Source of the DNA: an uncultured Sphingomonadaceae bacterium
GTDB taxonomy: Bacteria; Pseudomonadota; Alphaproteobacteria; Sphingomonadales; Sphingomonadaceae
Direction: 5' to 3'
Assembly (NCBI GenBank): GCA_947503245.1
Contig: CANNCV010000001.1
Span: 743,501 to 807,500, forward strand
DNA length: 64,000 nucleotides
A program made the translations under genes and the position numbers. The number at the start of each line of letters is the position of its first letter. Within the stretch, counting starts at the first letter, position 1. This document shows positions 25,490 through 33,802 of the stretch, one piece after another. The notes under the pieces were generated by a model. That model worked only from the letters and a program-made list of their open reading frames with translations, made no database searches and had not been told where the DNA came from.

Positions 25490-27022
25490 ATGATCCAGCG
25501 TAATCGCCCAAGTGGAAAATGGGGAATGTTACTGGCATGTGCGGCTATAAGCGCGTGTGCGGCGCCTATGGGCGGGGGGGCATTGCTCACCGCTCCGGCC
25601 AATGCGCAGCAGACCGAAGGGGCGGCTGAAAAAGACCCATATTATGCCGCTGGAGAAGCCGCATTGGCGGAGCGTCTGGCAACACAGGAAAATAACGCGC
25701 AGGCCAAGAACCTGATTCTGTTTATCGGTGATGGCATGGGGGTTAGCACCATTACTGCTGGGCGCATCTATCAGGGACAGGCCGCCAATGTGGACGGGCC
25801 ATCCTTTGTTACCGCCAGCGATGCCTTGCCATATTCCGCAATCGTGAAAACCTATAGCTATGACACACAGGTGCCCGATAGCGCAGCGACAGCAACAGCC
25901 ATTGTTACTGGTGTGAAAACCCGTATCGGCGTTTTGGGCGTCAGCAGCGCGGTTGAAACCGGCAATTGTGAAAGTGGCAAGGGGTTGGAATTGCCATCGC
26001 TTTTCGATTTGGCTGAACAATCGGGCCGCGCAACGGGCATTATTTCGACCGCGCGTATTACCCATGCAACGCCTGCATCAACCTATGCCCATGCCGCTAG
26101 CCGCGATTGGGAAGTTGATGGTGACCTACCCGAAGGCAGCACATGTGAAGATATCGCTTCTCAGCTTATTGGCTGGGACTCTGGTGACGGTTTTGAAGTG
26201 GTTATGGGCGGCGGTCGTCGCAATTTCCTGCCGCAAACCATGGCTGACCCTGAATATGCTGACCAAAATGGCCGCCGCAAGGATGGCCGCAATCTGGTCG
26301 CGGAATGGCAGGCCAATAATCCGCAGGGCCAAGTGGTTTATGATATGGCTGGTTTTAAAGCGCTTGATCCTGGCGGTTCTGGGCCAGTGCTTGGTCTATT
26401 TGAGCCTAGCCATATGCAATATGAAGCCGACCGTTTGCGCGTTGAAGGCGGAGTGAACGAGCCTTCGCTTGCACAAATGGTGACAGCGGCCATTGCCCGT
26501 TTGTCACAAGACCCGAAAGGCTTTGTCCTGATGGTTGAGGGCGGGCGGATTGACCATGCCCATCATGGCGGAAATGCCGCCCGGGCACTGGAAGACTTTA
26601 AAGCGTTTGAAGAAGCTATCGCTGCGGCTGTCGCAGCAACAGATAGTGCCGATACTCTGGTGCTGGTAACGGCTGACCACAGCCATGTTTTCACTATTGC
26701 CGGTTATCAGCCGCGCAATCACCCGATATTGGGTAAGGTACCCAGCGGCCCCTATACGCAGACGGCGGACGGAAAACCTTATACTACTTTGGGCTATGCC
26801 AATGGACCGGGCGCAACATCAAATGAGCCGCGCGCTGATATTAGCGATGTCGACACGACTGCGCTCAATTACCAGCAACAGGCAACTGTACCTACACGCG
26901 GCGAAACCCATGGCGGTGAGGATGTGGTGATAAAGGCTGACGGCCCGCGTGCGCATCTGTTCCGCGGGACGATCGAGCAAAATGTGATCTTCCATCTGGC
27001 AAAGCATGCTTTGGGGTTGTGA
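25490..27022 (+). CDS. phoA: Alkaline phosphatase, PhoA family
   Basis: Hydrolyses phosphomonoesters outside the cytoplasm to release phosphate. From ATG 25490 (AGAGG ribosome-binding site about 9 nt upstream) the protein has 510 residues. Motifs: LFIGDGMG (77-84, Zn/Mg ligand D81), the nucleophile in DSAATATA (S131), GGRIDHAHHGGNAARAL with metal-binding Asp/His, VTADHSH and the late HGGEDV. The N-terminus has lipobox-like ISAC (20-23) before a second possible cleavage site ANAQQ (37-41), so it may be lipid-anchored. An open frame extends upstream to 25388 but lacks signal-peptide sense. The Pho-box-like repeat upstream fits phosphate regulation. Confidence 0.95.
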   Translation: MIQRNRPSGKWGMLLACAAISACAAPMGGGALLTAPANAQQTEGAAEKDPYYAAGEAALAERLATQENNAQAKNLILFIGDGMGVSTITAGRIYQGQAANVDGPSFVTASDALPYSAIVKTYSYDTQVPDSAATATAIVTGVKTRIGVLGVSSAVETGNCESGKGLELPSLFDLAEQSGRATGIISTARITHATPASTYAHAASRDWEVDGDLPEGSTCEDIASQLIGWDSGDGFEVVMGGGRRNFLPQTMADPEYADQNGRRKDGRNLVAEWQANNPQGQVVYDMAGFKALDPGGSGPVLGLFEPSHMQYEADRLRVEGGVNEPSLAQMVTAAIARLSQDPKGFVLMVEGGRIDHAHHGGNAARALEDFKAFEEAIAAAVAATDSADTLVLVTADHSHVFTIAGYQPRNHPILGKVPSGPYTQTADGKPYTTLGYANGPGATSNEPRADISDVDTTALNYQQQATVPTRGETHGGEDVVIKADGPRAHLFRGTIEQNVIFHLAKHALGL

Positions 27023-27145
27023 ATAGCAGCTGCGCCAAATGATGAGGTTAGTGCTTATATAAAGTCAATTATAAAGCCTATTTGCTCAAAGTACTTTGGC
27101 AGGATCAATATTGTGCATTGCTATCCTGATATAGATAGTCTTTGC

Positions 27146-27748
27146 CTAAGCCTCCAGCTCAATATCCCAATAAAGCCAATCGCGCCAAGTTTCATGCAGA
27201 TAGTGGGGCGGGAATGCGCGTCCGCGTTGTTGTAACTGCCAATTGGTCGGGCGAATAGGCGGCACTTTCAATGTCATATGTGCCTGTTCTGGCGTCCGCC
27301 CGCCCTTTTTCATATTACATGGCGCACAGGCGGTGGCGACATTTTGCCAAGTTGTTTTGCCATTCAACCGCCGCGGAATCACATGGTCAAAGGTCAGATT
27401 GTCCGGTGATCCGCAATATTGGCAGGCGAAACTATCGCGCAGGAACAGATTGAAACGTGTAAAAGCAGGATATTCTGATGGTTTGACATATTGCTTCAGT
27501 GCGATAACCGAAGGGATTTTCATGTCCAGATTGGGGCTATGAATTTGCCGCTCATAGCTGGAAATGATATCCACTCTTTCCAGAAATACGGCTTTCACCG
27601 CTGTTTGCCATGGCCAAAGGCTCAAAGGATAATAGCTGAGCGGCGTATAATCGGCATTCAACACCAAGGCAGGACAACTGTCTGGATGACGCCCCTCATC
27701 GCCACGCCGTTCGGCAATGGCGCGGTCGATCAGATCAGAATGATACAT
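27146..27748 (-). CDS. HNH endonuclease family protein
   Basis: 200 residues with an HNH domain: FACQYCGSPDNLTFDHVIPRR split as Cys pair CQYC (near 114-117), catalytic DHVIPR (near 124-129), then NVATACAPCN (second Cys pair) about 137-146. The N-terminal half (ALVLNADYTPLSYYPLSLWPWQTAVKAV) and the C-terminal QQRGRAFPPHYLHETW are characteristic of the widely conserved, chromosomal HNH proteins of alphaproteobacteria. There is no adjacent methylase, so it is not an evident restriction enzyme; the biological role is unknown. Start at ATG 27748. Confidence 0.9.
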   Translation of the reverse strand: MYHSDLIDRAIAERRGDEGRHPDSCPALVLNADYTPLSYYPLSLWPWQTAVKAVFLERVDIISSYERQIHSPNLDMKIPSVIALKQYVKPSEYPAFTRFNLFLRDSFACQYCGSPDNLTFDHVIPRRLNGKTTWQNVATACAPCNMKKGGRTPEQAHMTLKVPPIRPTNWQLQQRGRAFPPHYLHETWRDWLYWDIELEA

Positions 27749-28080
27749 ATTTACGGGTTCCTCTGTTCATCCCTATATTTGCGGCAGGCAAAAAAAATGC
27801 CCGCAAGGCGGACATTAAAAGCCATATATCATGGTGGCTTGTCGGCTTAGTGCGTGTTTTCATACTGTCACTAACCGTAATGCGCCATGCCCTGACAATG
27901 GGAGTCCTAACGGCGCGAGCAATTCCCCTTTTCATAGGGGGCGTTTTGCGCCTTTGATTGCAAAAAACCGTGTTGGACATATGCACAATCAATCTTGTTG
28001 CTGCACAAAGGTCAACCCCTTATGTCACCAAATATGGGGATGAATAGACATCATAGATACCGCCAGTTGTTGTTGAGCTG
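27749..28080. other. 332-bp divergent intergenic region
   Basis: No gene recognised. It holds a hairpin 30 bp before the HNH start (TTGCG..GGCA at 27779-27790 pairing with TGCCCGCAA at 27798-27806) and a shorter one, CCCCT (27925-27929) / AGGGG (27936-27940). The HNH (minus) and gluQ (plus) promoters must both lie here. I cannot point to a convincing -35/-10 pair. Confidence 0.4.
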
Positions 28081-28989
28081 ATGATAGCCCGCACCCGATT
28101 TGCGCCCAGCCCGACCGGATATCTGCATATTGGTCATGGCTTTGCAGCACAGGCAGTGCAGCATTTCGCGCGTCGCTATAATGCAAAGATCGCGCTGCGT
28201 ATTGAGGATATTGATGCGACACGGTGCCGCCCCGAATTTACGCAGGCGATGATCGAAGATTTGCGTTGGATAGGCTTTGAATGGGATGACCTACTGATGC
28301 AATCGCAGCGGCTGGGCCATTATGCCGCTGCACTGGTGAGGCTGGAGGAGATGGGGCTGGCCTATCGCTGTTTTTGTTCTCGCAAAGAAATTGCCAGCCT
28401 ATCGCGCACTATGGGGCCAGAAGGGCCAATTTATCCGGGCACCTGCCGCCATATTGACCCAGGCATGGCCAAAGAGCGCGCGCAGAAAGATGGTCATGGC
28501 TGGCGGCTTGACCATGCAAAGGCGGCGGCATGGGTCTATGACAATACCCAAGATGATGGCGCCCAAGCCAATAGTGTAGAGCCGCTGCACTGGCGCGATA
28601 TCTCCGGCACTGCAACGCGTGTTAACCCGGCGATATTGGGCGATATATTGCTGGCTGGCCGTGATCGCCCTGCCAGCTATCATTTGGCCGTTGTGGTCGA
28701 TGATGCGCGCCCTGATGCGCCGGACAAGGCTATAACTCATATTATACGCGGGCATGATCTCTTACACGCAACGCATGTCCACCGCTTGTTGCAGGCCGTG
28801 CTTGGTTATCCAGCGCCAGTTTATGCGCATCACGCGCTGTTGATCACGCCTGATGGCCGCAAATTGGCCAAGTCTGATAACTCTCTAACATTGCGATCAT
28901 TGCGAGAAGGCGGAATGAGCAGCGAGGCGATGATTGCCGATCTGGAAAAACATCGCTTTCCCGCTGGCATTTTGTGCGATGATGCCTAG
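28081..28989 (+). CDS. gluQ: Glutamyl-Q tRNA(Asp) synthetase
   Basis: GluQRS is a truncated glutamyl-tRNA synthetase that attaches glutamate to queuosine 34 of tRNA-Asp. The 302 residues have the class I HIGH motif in SPTGYLHIGH (10-19), the KMSKS equivalent KLAKSDNS (about 261-268) and the Zn site with CFCSR (near 98-102) plus the TCRH Cys/His. The anticodon-binding domain of full GltX is absent, which separates it from GltX. ATG 28081 directly follows an upstream in-frame region with no better start. HIG1 gene follows after 10 nt, probably in the same transcript. Confidence 0.93.
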   Translation: MIARTRFAPSPTGYLHIGHGFAAQAVQHFARRYNAKIALRIEDIDATRCRPEFTQAMIEDLRWIGFEWDDLLMQSQRLGHYAAALVRLEEMGLAYRCFCSRKEIASLSRTMGPEGPIYPGTCRHIDPGMAKERAQKDGHGWRLDHAKAAAWVYDNTQDDGAQANSVEPLHWRDISGTATRVNPAILGDILLAGRDRPASYHLAVVVDDARPDAPDKAITHIIRGHDLLHATHVHRLLQAVLGYPAPVYAHHALLITPDGRKLAKSDNSLTLRSLREGGMSSEAMIADLEKHRFPAGILCDDA

Positions 28990-28999
28990 ATAGAAATCC

Positions 29000-29227
29000 A
29001 TGAATGTTTTTCTGGTCATCCTGTTCGTCATCATCGCACTGATGGTTGTTTTTGCTTTGGTGCGGGGGCTGATTGCCTTTTTGCGCATGACCAAGGAAGA
29101 TTTGGAAAATCCCGGCATTACCAAAAGCCATCAGATGCAGAATAAAATGATGTTTGCCCGCGTGAAATATCAGGCGATTGCCGTGGGTATATTGGTGGTT
29201 CTTATGCTGGTTGCTCAATCCGGATAA
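29000..29227 (+). CDS. HIG1-domain twin-transmembrane protein
   Basis: 75 residues: TM1 (about 3-27, FLVILFVIIALMVVFALVRG), a short polar loop LRMTKEDLENPGITKSHQMQNKMM, and TM2 (about 55-72). This is the HIG_1_N layout found in alphaproteobacteria and, in mitochondria, linked to cytochrome c oxidase supercomplexes. Bacterial function is not established. It is 10 nt downstream of gluQ and 81 nt upstream of the cobalamin adenosyltransferase gene on the same strand. Confidence 0.85.
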   Translation: MNVFLVILFVIIALMVVFALVRGLIAFLRMTKEDLENPGITKSHQMQNKMMFARVKYQAIAVGILVVLMLVAQSG

Positions 29228-29308
29228 AATATTTTCCGGCCGAAACGCTGTGCATAATTTATAGTACTAGCCTTCGGTAATTCCGACATAAATAACAGGC
29301 GCACAAAG

Positions 29309-29902
29309 ATGGTCAAACTCAACAAAATCTACACCCGCACCGGTGATAATGGCACGACTGGCTTGGTTGATGGCTCGCGTATCAGCAAAGATGCGTTGCG
29401 CATTGCCGCCATTGGTGATGTTGACGAGTTGAACAGCATGGTGGGCATGGCGATTGTCGCTTTGACTGATGATCAGGCGGCAGATGATAATGGGGCCGAT
29501 CAAGCCGCATTTTTGGCCCGCATACAGAATGACCTGTTCGATCTGGGCGCAGATCTGGCAACACCGGGCGATGATTTCACGCCTTCGGAAATGACATTAC
29601 GGATGGTGGAAAGCCAATCCACTGCGATTGAAGAGGCCATTGATGCATTGAATGACGCATTGGAGCCGCTGACGAGTTTTATCCTGCCCGGTGGCAGTCA
29701 GGCTGCGGCTGCGGTCCATATGGCACGGGCTATTACCCGCCGCGCGGAACGCACAATTGTCGCACTGGCTGATGCGGAACCGGTCAACCCCTATGCGCTG
29801 ACCTATATTAACCGGCTATCTGATTATTTGTTTGTGCTTGCACGGTTCATTAATAAGGCGCGGGGCGGTGATCCGCTCTGGGTTCCTGGCGGTTCACGCT
29901 AG
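29309..29902 (+). CDS. Cob(I)alamin adenosyltransferase, PduO type
   Basis: Transfers the adenosyl group of ATP to cob(I)alamin to form coenzyme B12. The 197 residues show the ATP-binding N-terminus KIYTRTGDNGTTGL (6-19), GDVDELNSMVG (about 37-47), the FILPGGSQAAAAVHMARAITRRAER block (residues about 130-154, with the conserved Arg) and the C-terminal YINRLSDYLFVLAR. All are PduO/MMAB hallmarks. It is likely a salvage enzyme, as no corrin-synthesis genes are near. It precedes egtB by 214 bp. Confidence 0.95.
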   Translation: MVKLNKIYTRTGDNGTTGLVDGSRISKDALRIAAIGDVDELNSMVGMAIVALTDDQAADDNGADQAAFLARIQNDLFDLGADLATPGDDFTPSEMTLRMVESQSTAIEEAIDALNDALEPLTSFILPGGSQAAAAVHMARAITRRAERTIVALADAEPVNPYALTYINRLSDYLFVLARFINKARGGDPLWVPGGSR

Positions 29903-30116
29903 ACCTATCTTTTTGCAAAGTGCAGAGAAATGATCTTTTATTCGCAATACTTTGCTGCAATAATAATCCGATTATTACAAAACCCCTTCTGCACTGCGCA
30001 TAGACCATTACGCTATAGGATAGGCTGATATCCCCCAAAAACTTGCTTCTGTTACTGCCGATAAAGAGTGCGGAGATATAGCGGATATTGCCGAGCGATA
30101 CCGCGCGACCCGTGCA

Positions 30117-31349
30117 TTGACGGTGCAATTATGTGCGCCGTTGAGCGATGCAGATGCGACAGTTCAGTCTATGGAAGATGCATCACCTGCCAAATGGCAT
30201 TTGGCGCATACCAGTTGGTTTTTTGAAACCTTTTTGCTGCGTGACCATCTGGCGGATTATGCTTTATATGATGCGCAATATCCGTTTCTGTTCAACAGCT
30301 ATTATGAAGCGGAAGGCGCGCGCCACAGCCGGGCAAGGCGCGGGATGATTACCCGCCCAACGCTGGATGATATTCTGGCGTATCGGGCATATGTTGACAC
30401 GGCGATGCAGCAATTGCTGGAGTCACAAGACGATGCGGTGCTGGACCTTATCGCGCTTGGTATCCATCACGAACAACAGCATCAGGAACTGTTGCTGACC
30501 GATATTAAGCATTTGTTCGCCCAAAATCCGCTTTACCCTGCCGTTTACGCCAGCAAGCCGCAAATGGCCGCTGACAAGAGCAATAGGCCGCCCTTGCACT
30601 GGATAGAAGGCGCGAATGGTATCGTCGAAATAGGGTATGATGGCGACGGTTTCTCTTTTGATTGTGAAGGGCCGCGCCATCAGACGATATTGACCCCGCA
30701 TGCTTTGGCCAACCGCCCTGTTTCCAATGGTGAATATTGCGAATTTATCGCTGATGGCGGCTATCAAAACCCGCAATATTGGCTGTCGGACGGTTGGGCA
30801 TGGGTGCAAAGCGAGAAAATCACGGCACCGCTATATTGGGAATGTGACGAGCAGGGCGCGCATAAAGCTTTCCGTTTGGACGGTTTGCATCCCTTGGACA
30901 GCACTGCGCCGGTCACGCATATCAGCCTGTATGAAGCCGATGCTTTTGCCAGCTGGGCAAGCAAAAAATGGGTTGGAGCCAGATTGCCAACCGAGGCGGA
31001 ATGGGAAAGTGCAGCGCAAAATCTGACCAACCAGCATGGCAATTTTCTTGATGCTGCCAAACCGGTTCACCCAGCATCCGCATCTGCTGCCAATGGCGGG
31101 ACAGAGTTTCGGCAAATGTTTGGCGATGTCTGGGAGTGGACCGGGTCGGCTTTTCGCCCTTATCCCGGTTTTCGGGCTTCTGACGGTGCAGTCGGGGAAT
31201 ATAATGGCAAGTTTATGAGCGGGCAATTTGTCCTGAAAGGTGGAAGCTGTGCAACACCCGAAGGGCATATTCGCGCATCCTATCGCAATTTCTTCTATCC
31301 GCATCAGCGCTGGCAATTCACAGGTGTGCGCTTGGCGCGTGATCTGTGA
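30117..31349 (+). CDS. egtB: Ergothioneine biosynthesis sulfoxide synthase EgtB
   Basis: Non-heme iron enzyme joining gamma-glutamylcysteine or cysteine to hercynine with O2. N-terminal DinB-like domain with the iron ligands in HLAHTSWFFE and HHEQQHQELL (H-x3-H-x-E); C-terminal FGE-sulfatase domain with LPTEAEWE, FGDVWEWTGS and VLKGGSCATP ... YRNFFYPHQRWQFTGVRL. From TTG 30117 it has 410 residues, but family-like sequence (IAERYRATRA) continues upstream in frame to about 30030 with no ATG, GTG or TTG. The true start is therefore unsettled. It is followed by egtD after 75 bp, forming a two-gene ergothioneine unit; egtC and egtE are not here. Confidence 0.92.
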   Translation: MTVQLCAPLSDADATVQSMEDASPAKWHLAHTSWFFETFLLRDHLADYALYDAQYPFLFNSYYEAEGARHSRARRGMITRPTLDDILAYRAYVDTAMQQLLESQDDAVLDLIALGIHHEQQHQELLLTDIKHLFAQNPLYPAVYASKPQMAADKSNRPPLHWIEGANGIVEIGYDGDGFSFDCEGPRHQTILTPHALANRPVSNGEYCEFIADGGYQNPQYWLSDGWAWVQSEKITAPLYWECDEQGAHKAFRLDGLHPLDSTAPVTHISLYEADAFASWASKKWVGARLPTEAEWESAAQNLTNQHGNFLDAAKPVHPASASAANGGTEFRQMFGDVWEWTGSAFRPYPGFRASDGAVGEYNGKFMSGQFVLKGGSCATPEGHIRASYRNFFYPHQRWQFTGVRLARDL

Positions 31350-31424
31350 ATCTGCGCATAGACGCGCCCAATCTTGCCTTTATCAACCGTCCCCAAAATA
31401 TAGATAAAATTATAAGAGAGAATA

Positions 31425-32375
31425 ATGCCAGAAGCTGCCGACCCCGCTTTTCTTGCCGATATCATGCGGTGTTTCACTGATAAAACTTATGCAATACCGG
31501 CGCGGTGGCTTTATGATCGGCAAGGGTCAGAGCTGTTTGAAGCAATCACCCAGCTGCCCGAATATTATCTGACCCGTGTAGAGACGGCGTTGCTGGAGGC
31601 AGTTTGCCCCCATGTTGCAGATATTACCGGCAAAAGCCGCGCGGTTGTGGAATTTGGTTCTGGCAGCTCTACCAAAACACCGCATTTGCTTTCTGCTGTT
31701 GATCCAGCGGCTTATGTGCCGATTGATATTTCCGCTGACTTTCTGGCCAGCAGCAGCGCAGTTTTGCAAGAGCAGTTTCCTGAACTCAACATCCTGCCCG
31801 TGGCTGCAGATTTCATGCACCCATTAACCTTGCCATCAGCGGTCGCGGATTTGCCAAAACTCGGCTTCTTCCCTGGGTCAACCATCGGTAATATGGTGCC
31901 GCGTTCATCAATAGATTTGTTGAGAGCGATGCGGGGCAATTTGGGCGTGGGCGCGTATCTGCTGATTGGCATGGACAGGATTAAGGATGAAGGTCTTATG
32001 CTGGCGGCCTATAATGATCAGCAAGGCGTAACATCGCAATTTACGCTCAACCTGTTGACGCGTATCAATCGGGAGCTTGATGGCGATATTCCGGTTTCTA
32101 GTTTCCGTCATCTCTCCATTTGGAATGACCGCTATTCGCGTATTGAGGCCTATATTGAGGCCAGGGAAGATGTACGCTTTACTATCAACGGCCAGTCTTT
32201 CGCCATGGCAGCCGGTGAGAAAATTCATGCTGAGAACAGCCATAAATATGGTCTGCGTGATGCGCGGCTTATGCTGCGCGCGGGCGGTTGGTCACCTGTG
32301 GCGGAATGGAATGCGCCAGATGACGCCTATACATTATTTTTGGCAGAGGCCCGGCAATCCAAATCTGCACCGTGA
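31425..32375 (+). CDS. egtD: L-histidine N-alpha-methyltransferase EgtD
   Basis: Trimethylates histidine to hercynine, the first step to ergothioneine. The 316 residues carry the DUF2260 family hallmarks: TDKTYAIPARWLYDRQGSELFE split as IPARWLYD and GSELFEAI, LPEYYLTRVE (about 46-55), the SAM loop VEFGSGSSTKT (about 73-83), PGSTIGN (about 152-158) and LIGMDRIKD (about 181-189). The last part has EKIHAENSHKYG. An AGAGAG Shine-Dalgarno element lies before ATG 31425. Cotranscription with egtB is likely. Confidence 0.95.
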   Translation: MPEAADPAFLADIMRCFTDKTYAIPARWLYDRQGSELFEAITQLPEYYLTRVETALLEAVCPHVADITGKSRAVVEFGSGSSTKTPHLLSAVDPAAYVPIDISADFLASSSAVLQEQFPELNILPVAADFMHPLTLPSAVADLPKLGFFPGSTIGNMVPRSSIDLLRAMRGNLGVGAYLLIGMDRIKDEGLMLAAYNDQQGVTSQFTLNLLTRINRELDGDIPVSSFRHLSIWNDRYSRIEAYIEAREDVRFTINGQSFAMAAGEKIHAENSHKYGLRDARLMLRAGGWSPVAEWNAPDDAYTLFLAEARQSKSAP

Positions 32376-32509
32376 ACAGATTAGGTTAGCAGCCAATAGA
32401 GATTCCCTGTTTCGCCGCGTGCAGTTGCTCGCAGCATGACAGGGGTATTGAGAGATTATCCGCAAACGCCTAACAGGCTGAAAAGCGGAACAGCCAAAAG
32501 GATTATTAT

Positions 32510-33379
32510 ATGCAAAGTGTTGCTGTCATCGGGGCCGGACAAATGGGTGCGGGTATTGCTCAGGTAAGTGCGCAGGCCGGCTATCAAGTCTTTTTATCGG
32601 ATGTTGAACTGGCCGTGGCGGAGCGAGCAAAAGACTATATTGGCAATGTTCTGGGCCGTGCGGTTTCCAAGCAGAAAATGGACGTTCAGGAAGCGGAAAA
32701 TGTGCTGAAGCGTATTCAGCCTGTTGGCGAATATGAACCTATGGCGACGGCTGGTCTGGTGATTGAAGCAGCGACCGAGCGCGAAGATATTAAGCGTAAG
32801 ATTTTTGATGAAGTGGGCAAAGTGCTGGGGCATCAGGCGGTGCTGGCCAGCAACACATCATCCATTCCCATTACCCGCATGGCACAGGCATCACCTGATG
32901 CAGAGCGTTTTGTAGGTGTGCATTTTTTCAACCCCGTGCCGGTTATGGGGTTGATCGAATTGATCTGCGGTCTGGCCACATCTGATGAAACCGTGGGCAA
33001 GGTTGAAAGCTATGCCGCGGCAATTGGCAAAAAGGTCGTCCATGCCAATGACGCGCCGGGCTTTATCGTCAATCGCATATTGCTGCCCATGCTGAATGAA
33101 GCCTGTTTCGCGCTTGGCGAAGGGGTAGCGACAATTCCTGATATCGACGCTGCGGTAACGTTGGGTCTGAACCACCCTATGGGGCCGCTTACATTGGCGG
33201 ACTTTATCGGCCTTGATACCTGTCTGCACATTACCAATGTGCTCTATTCAGGCACTGGCGACCCCAAATTCCGTGCCGCGCCGATCTTGGTGAAATATGT
33301 TGAGGCCGGATGGCTGGGCCGAAAAACCGGCAAGGGCTTTTACGATTATTCCGGCGATGCGCCCGTGCCTACACGCTAA
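32510..33379 (+). CDS. 3-hydroxybutyryl-CoA dehydrogenase
   Basis: 289 residues of the Hbd/PaaH family: NAD loop VIGAGQMGAGIA (5-16), the catalytic region ASNTSSIPITRMA (about 113-125), FVGVHFFNPVPVM (with the active-site His, about 135-147) and the C-terminal domain NRILLPMLNEA ... GLNHPMGPLTLADFIGLD ... GRKTGKGFYDY. It oxidises or reduces (S)-3-hydroxybutyryl-CoA in fatty-acid/butanoate or PHB-related metabolism. No partner thiolase or enoyl-CoA hydratase gene is adjacent, so the pathway is not fixed by context. Confidence 0.95.
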   Translation: MQSVAVIGAGQMGAGIAQVSAQAGYQVFLSDVELAVAERAKDYIGNVLGRAVSKQKMDVQEAENVLKRIQPVGEYEPMATAGLVIEAATEREDIKRKIFDEVGKVLGHQAVLASNTSSIPITRMAQASPDAERFVGVHFFNPVPVMGLIELICGLATSDETVGKVESYAAAIGKKVVHANDAPGFIVNRILLPMLNEACFALGEGVATIPDIDAAVTLGLNHPMGPLTLADFIGLDTCLHITNVLYSGTGDPKFRAAPILVKYVEAGWLGRKTGKGFYDYSGDAPVPTR

Positions 33380-33408
33380 GCATTCGCTTTCTGAGTCATT
33401 GGTTCAGA

Positions 33409-33798
33409 TTATAGCGCTGACCCATTACCACCGCCACTGGAATGGCTTGGCGTTTGAGGTGATTGGGTTGATGGTTCTGTCTGCGTGGTCAGGTTCAGGC
33501 CGATGGCGCCAATAGCAATCAGGGCGATACAGCCAATTTGCATAGAGCCCAGATTTTGCCTGAAAACCACAAAGCCGATGATCGTAATCGCGACGATGCC
33601 GACGCCGGACCATATCGCATAGGCCACGCCCACGGGGATGGATTTTATCGCCACGGCCAGAAAGGCAAAGCATATCCAATAGCACGCAATGGATGCCGCC
33701 CCAATGCCCCAACGGGCAAAGCCATCTGATGCTTTGAGCAGGCTGGTGCCCAAAATCTCAAAAATAATCGCCACTGCGAGCAACATCCATGCGTTCAT
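33409..33798 (-). CDS. SMR-family multidrug transporter (EmrE/SugE type)
   Basis: 129 residues with four TM segments and the essential membrane Glu14 in AVAIIFEILGTSLLKASDGF (8-27), the proton/substrate site of EmrE. TM2 has YWICFAFLAVAIKSIPVGVAYAIWSG, the conserved GVAYAIWxG. A polar, Ser/Gly-rich tail after about 108 is not part of the fold. A longer open frame begins at 33876, but ATG 33798 with an AAGGAA site lies 5 nt after the MerR stop, so this start is preferred. Cotranscribed with, and probably controlled by, the MerR regulator; exports cationic drugs by family inference. Confidence 0.9.
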   Translation of the reverse strand: MNAWMLLAVAIIFEILGTSLLKASDGFARWGIGAASIACYWICFAFLAVAIKSIPVGVAYAIWSGVGIVAITIIGFVVFRQNLGSMQIGCIALIAIGAIGLNLTTQTEPSTQSPQTPSHSSGGGNGSAL

Positions 33799-33802
33799 CT
33801 GC

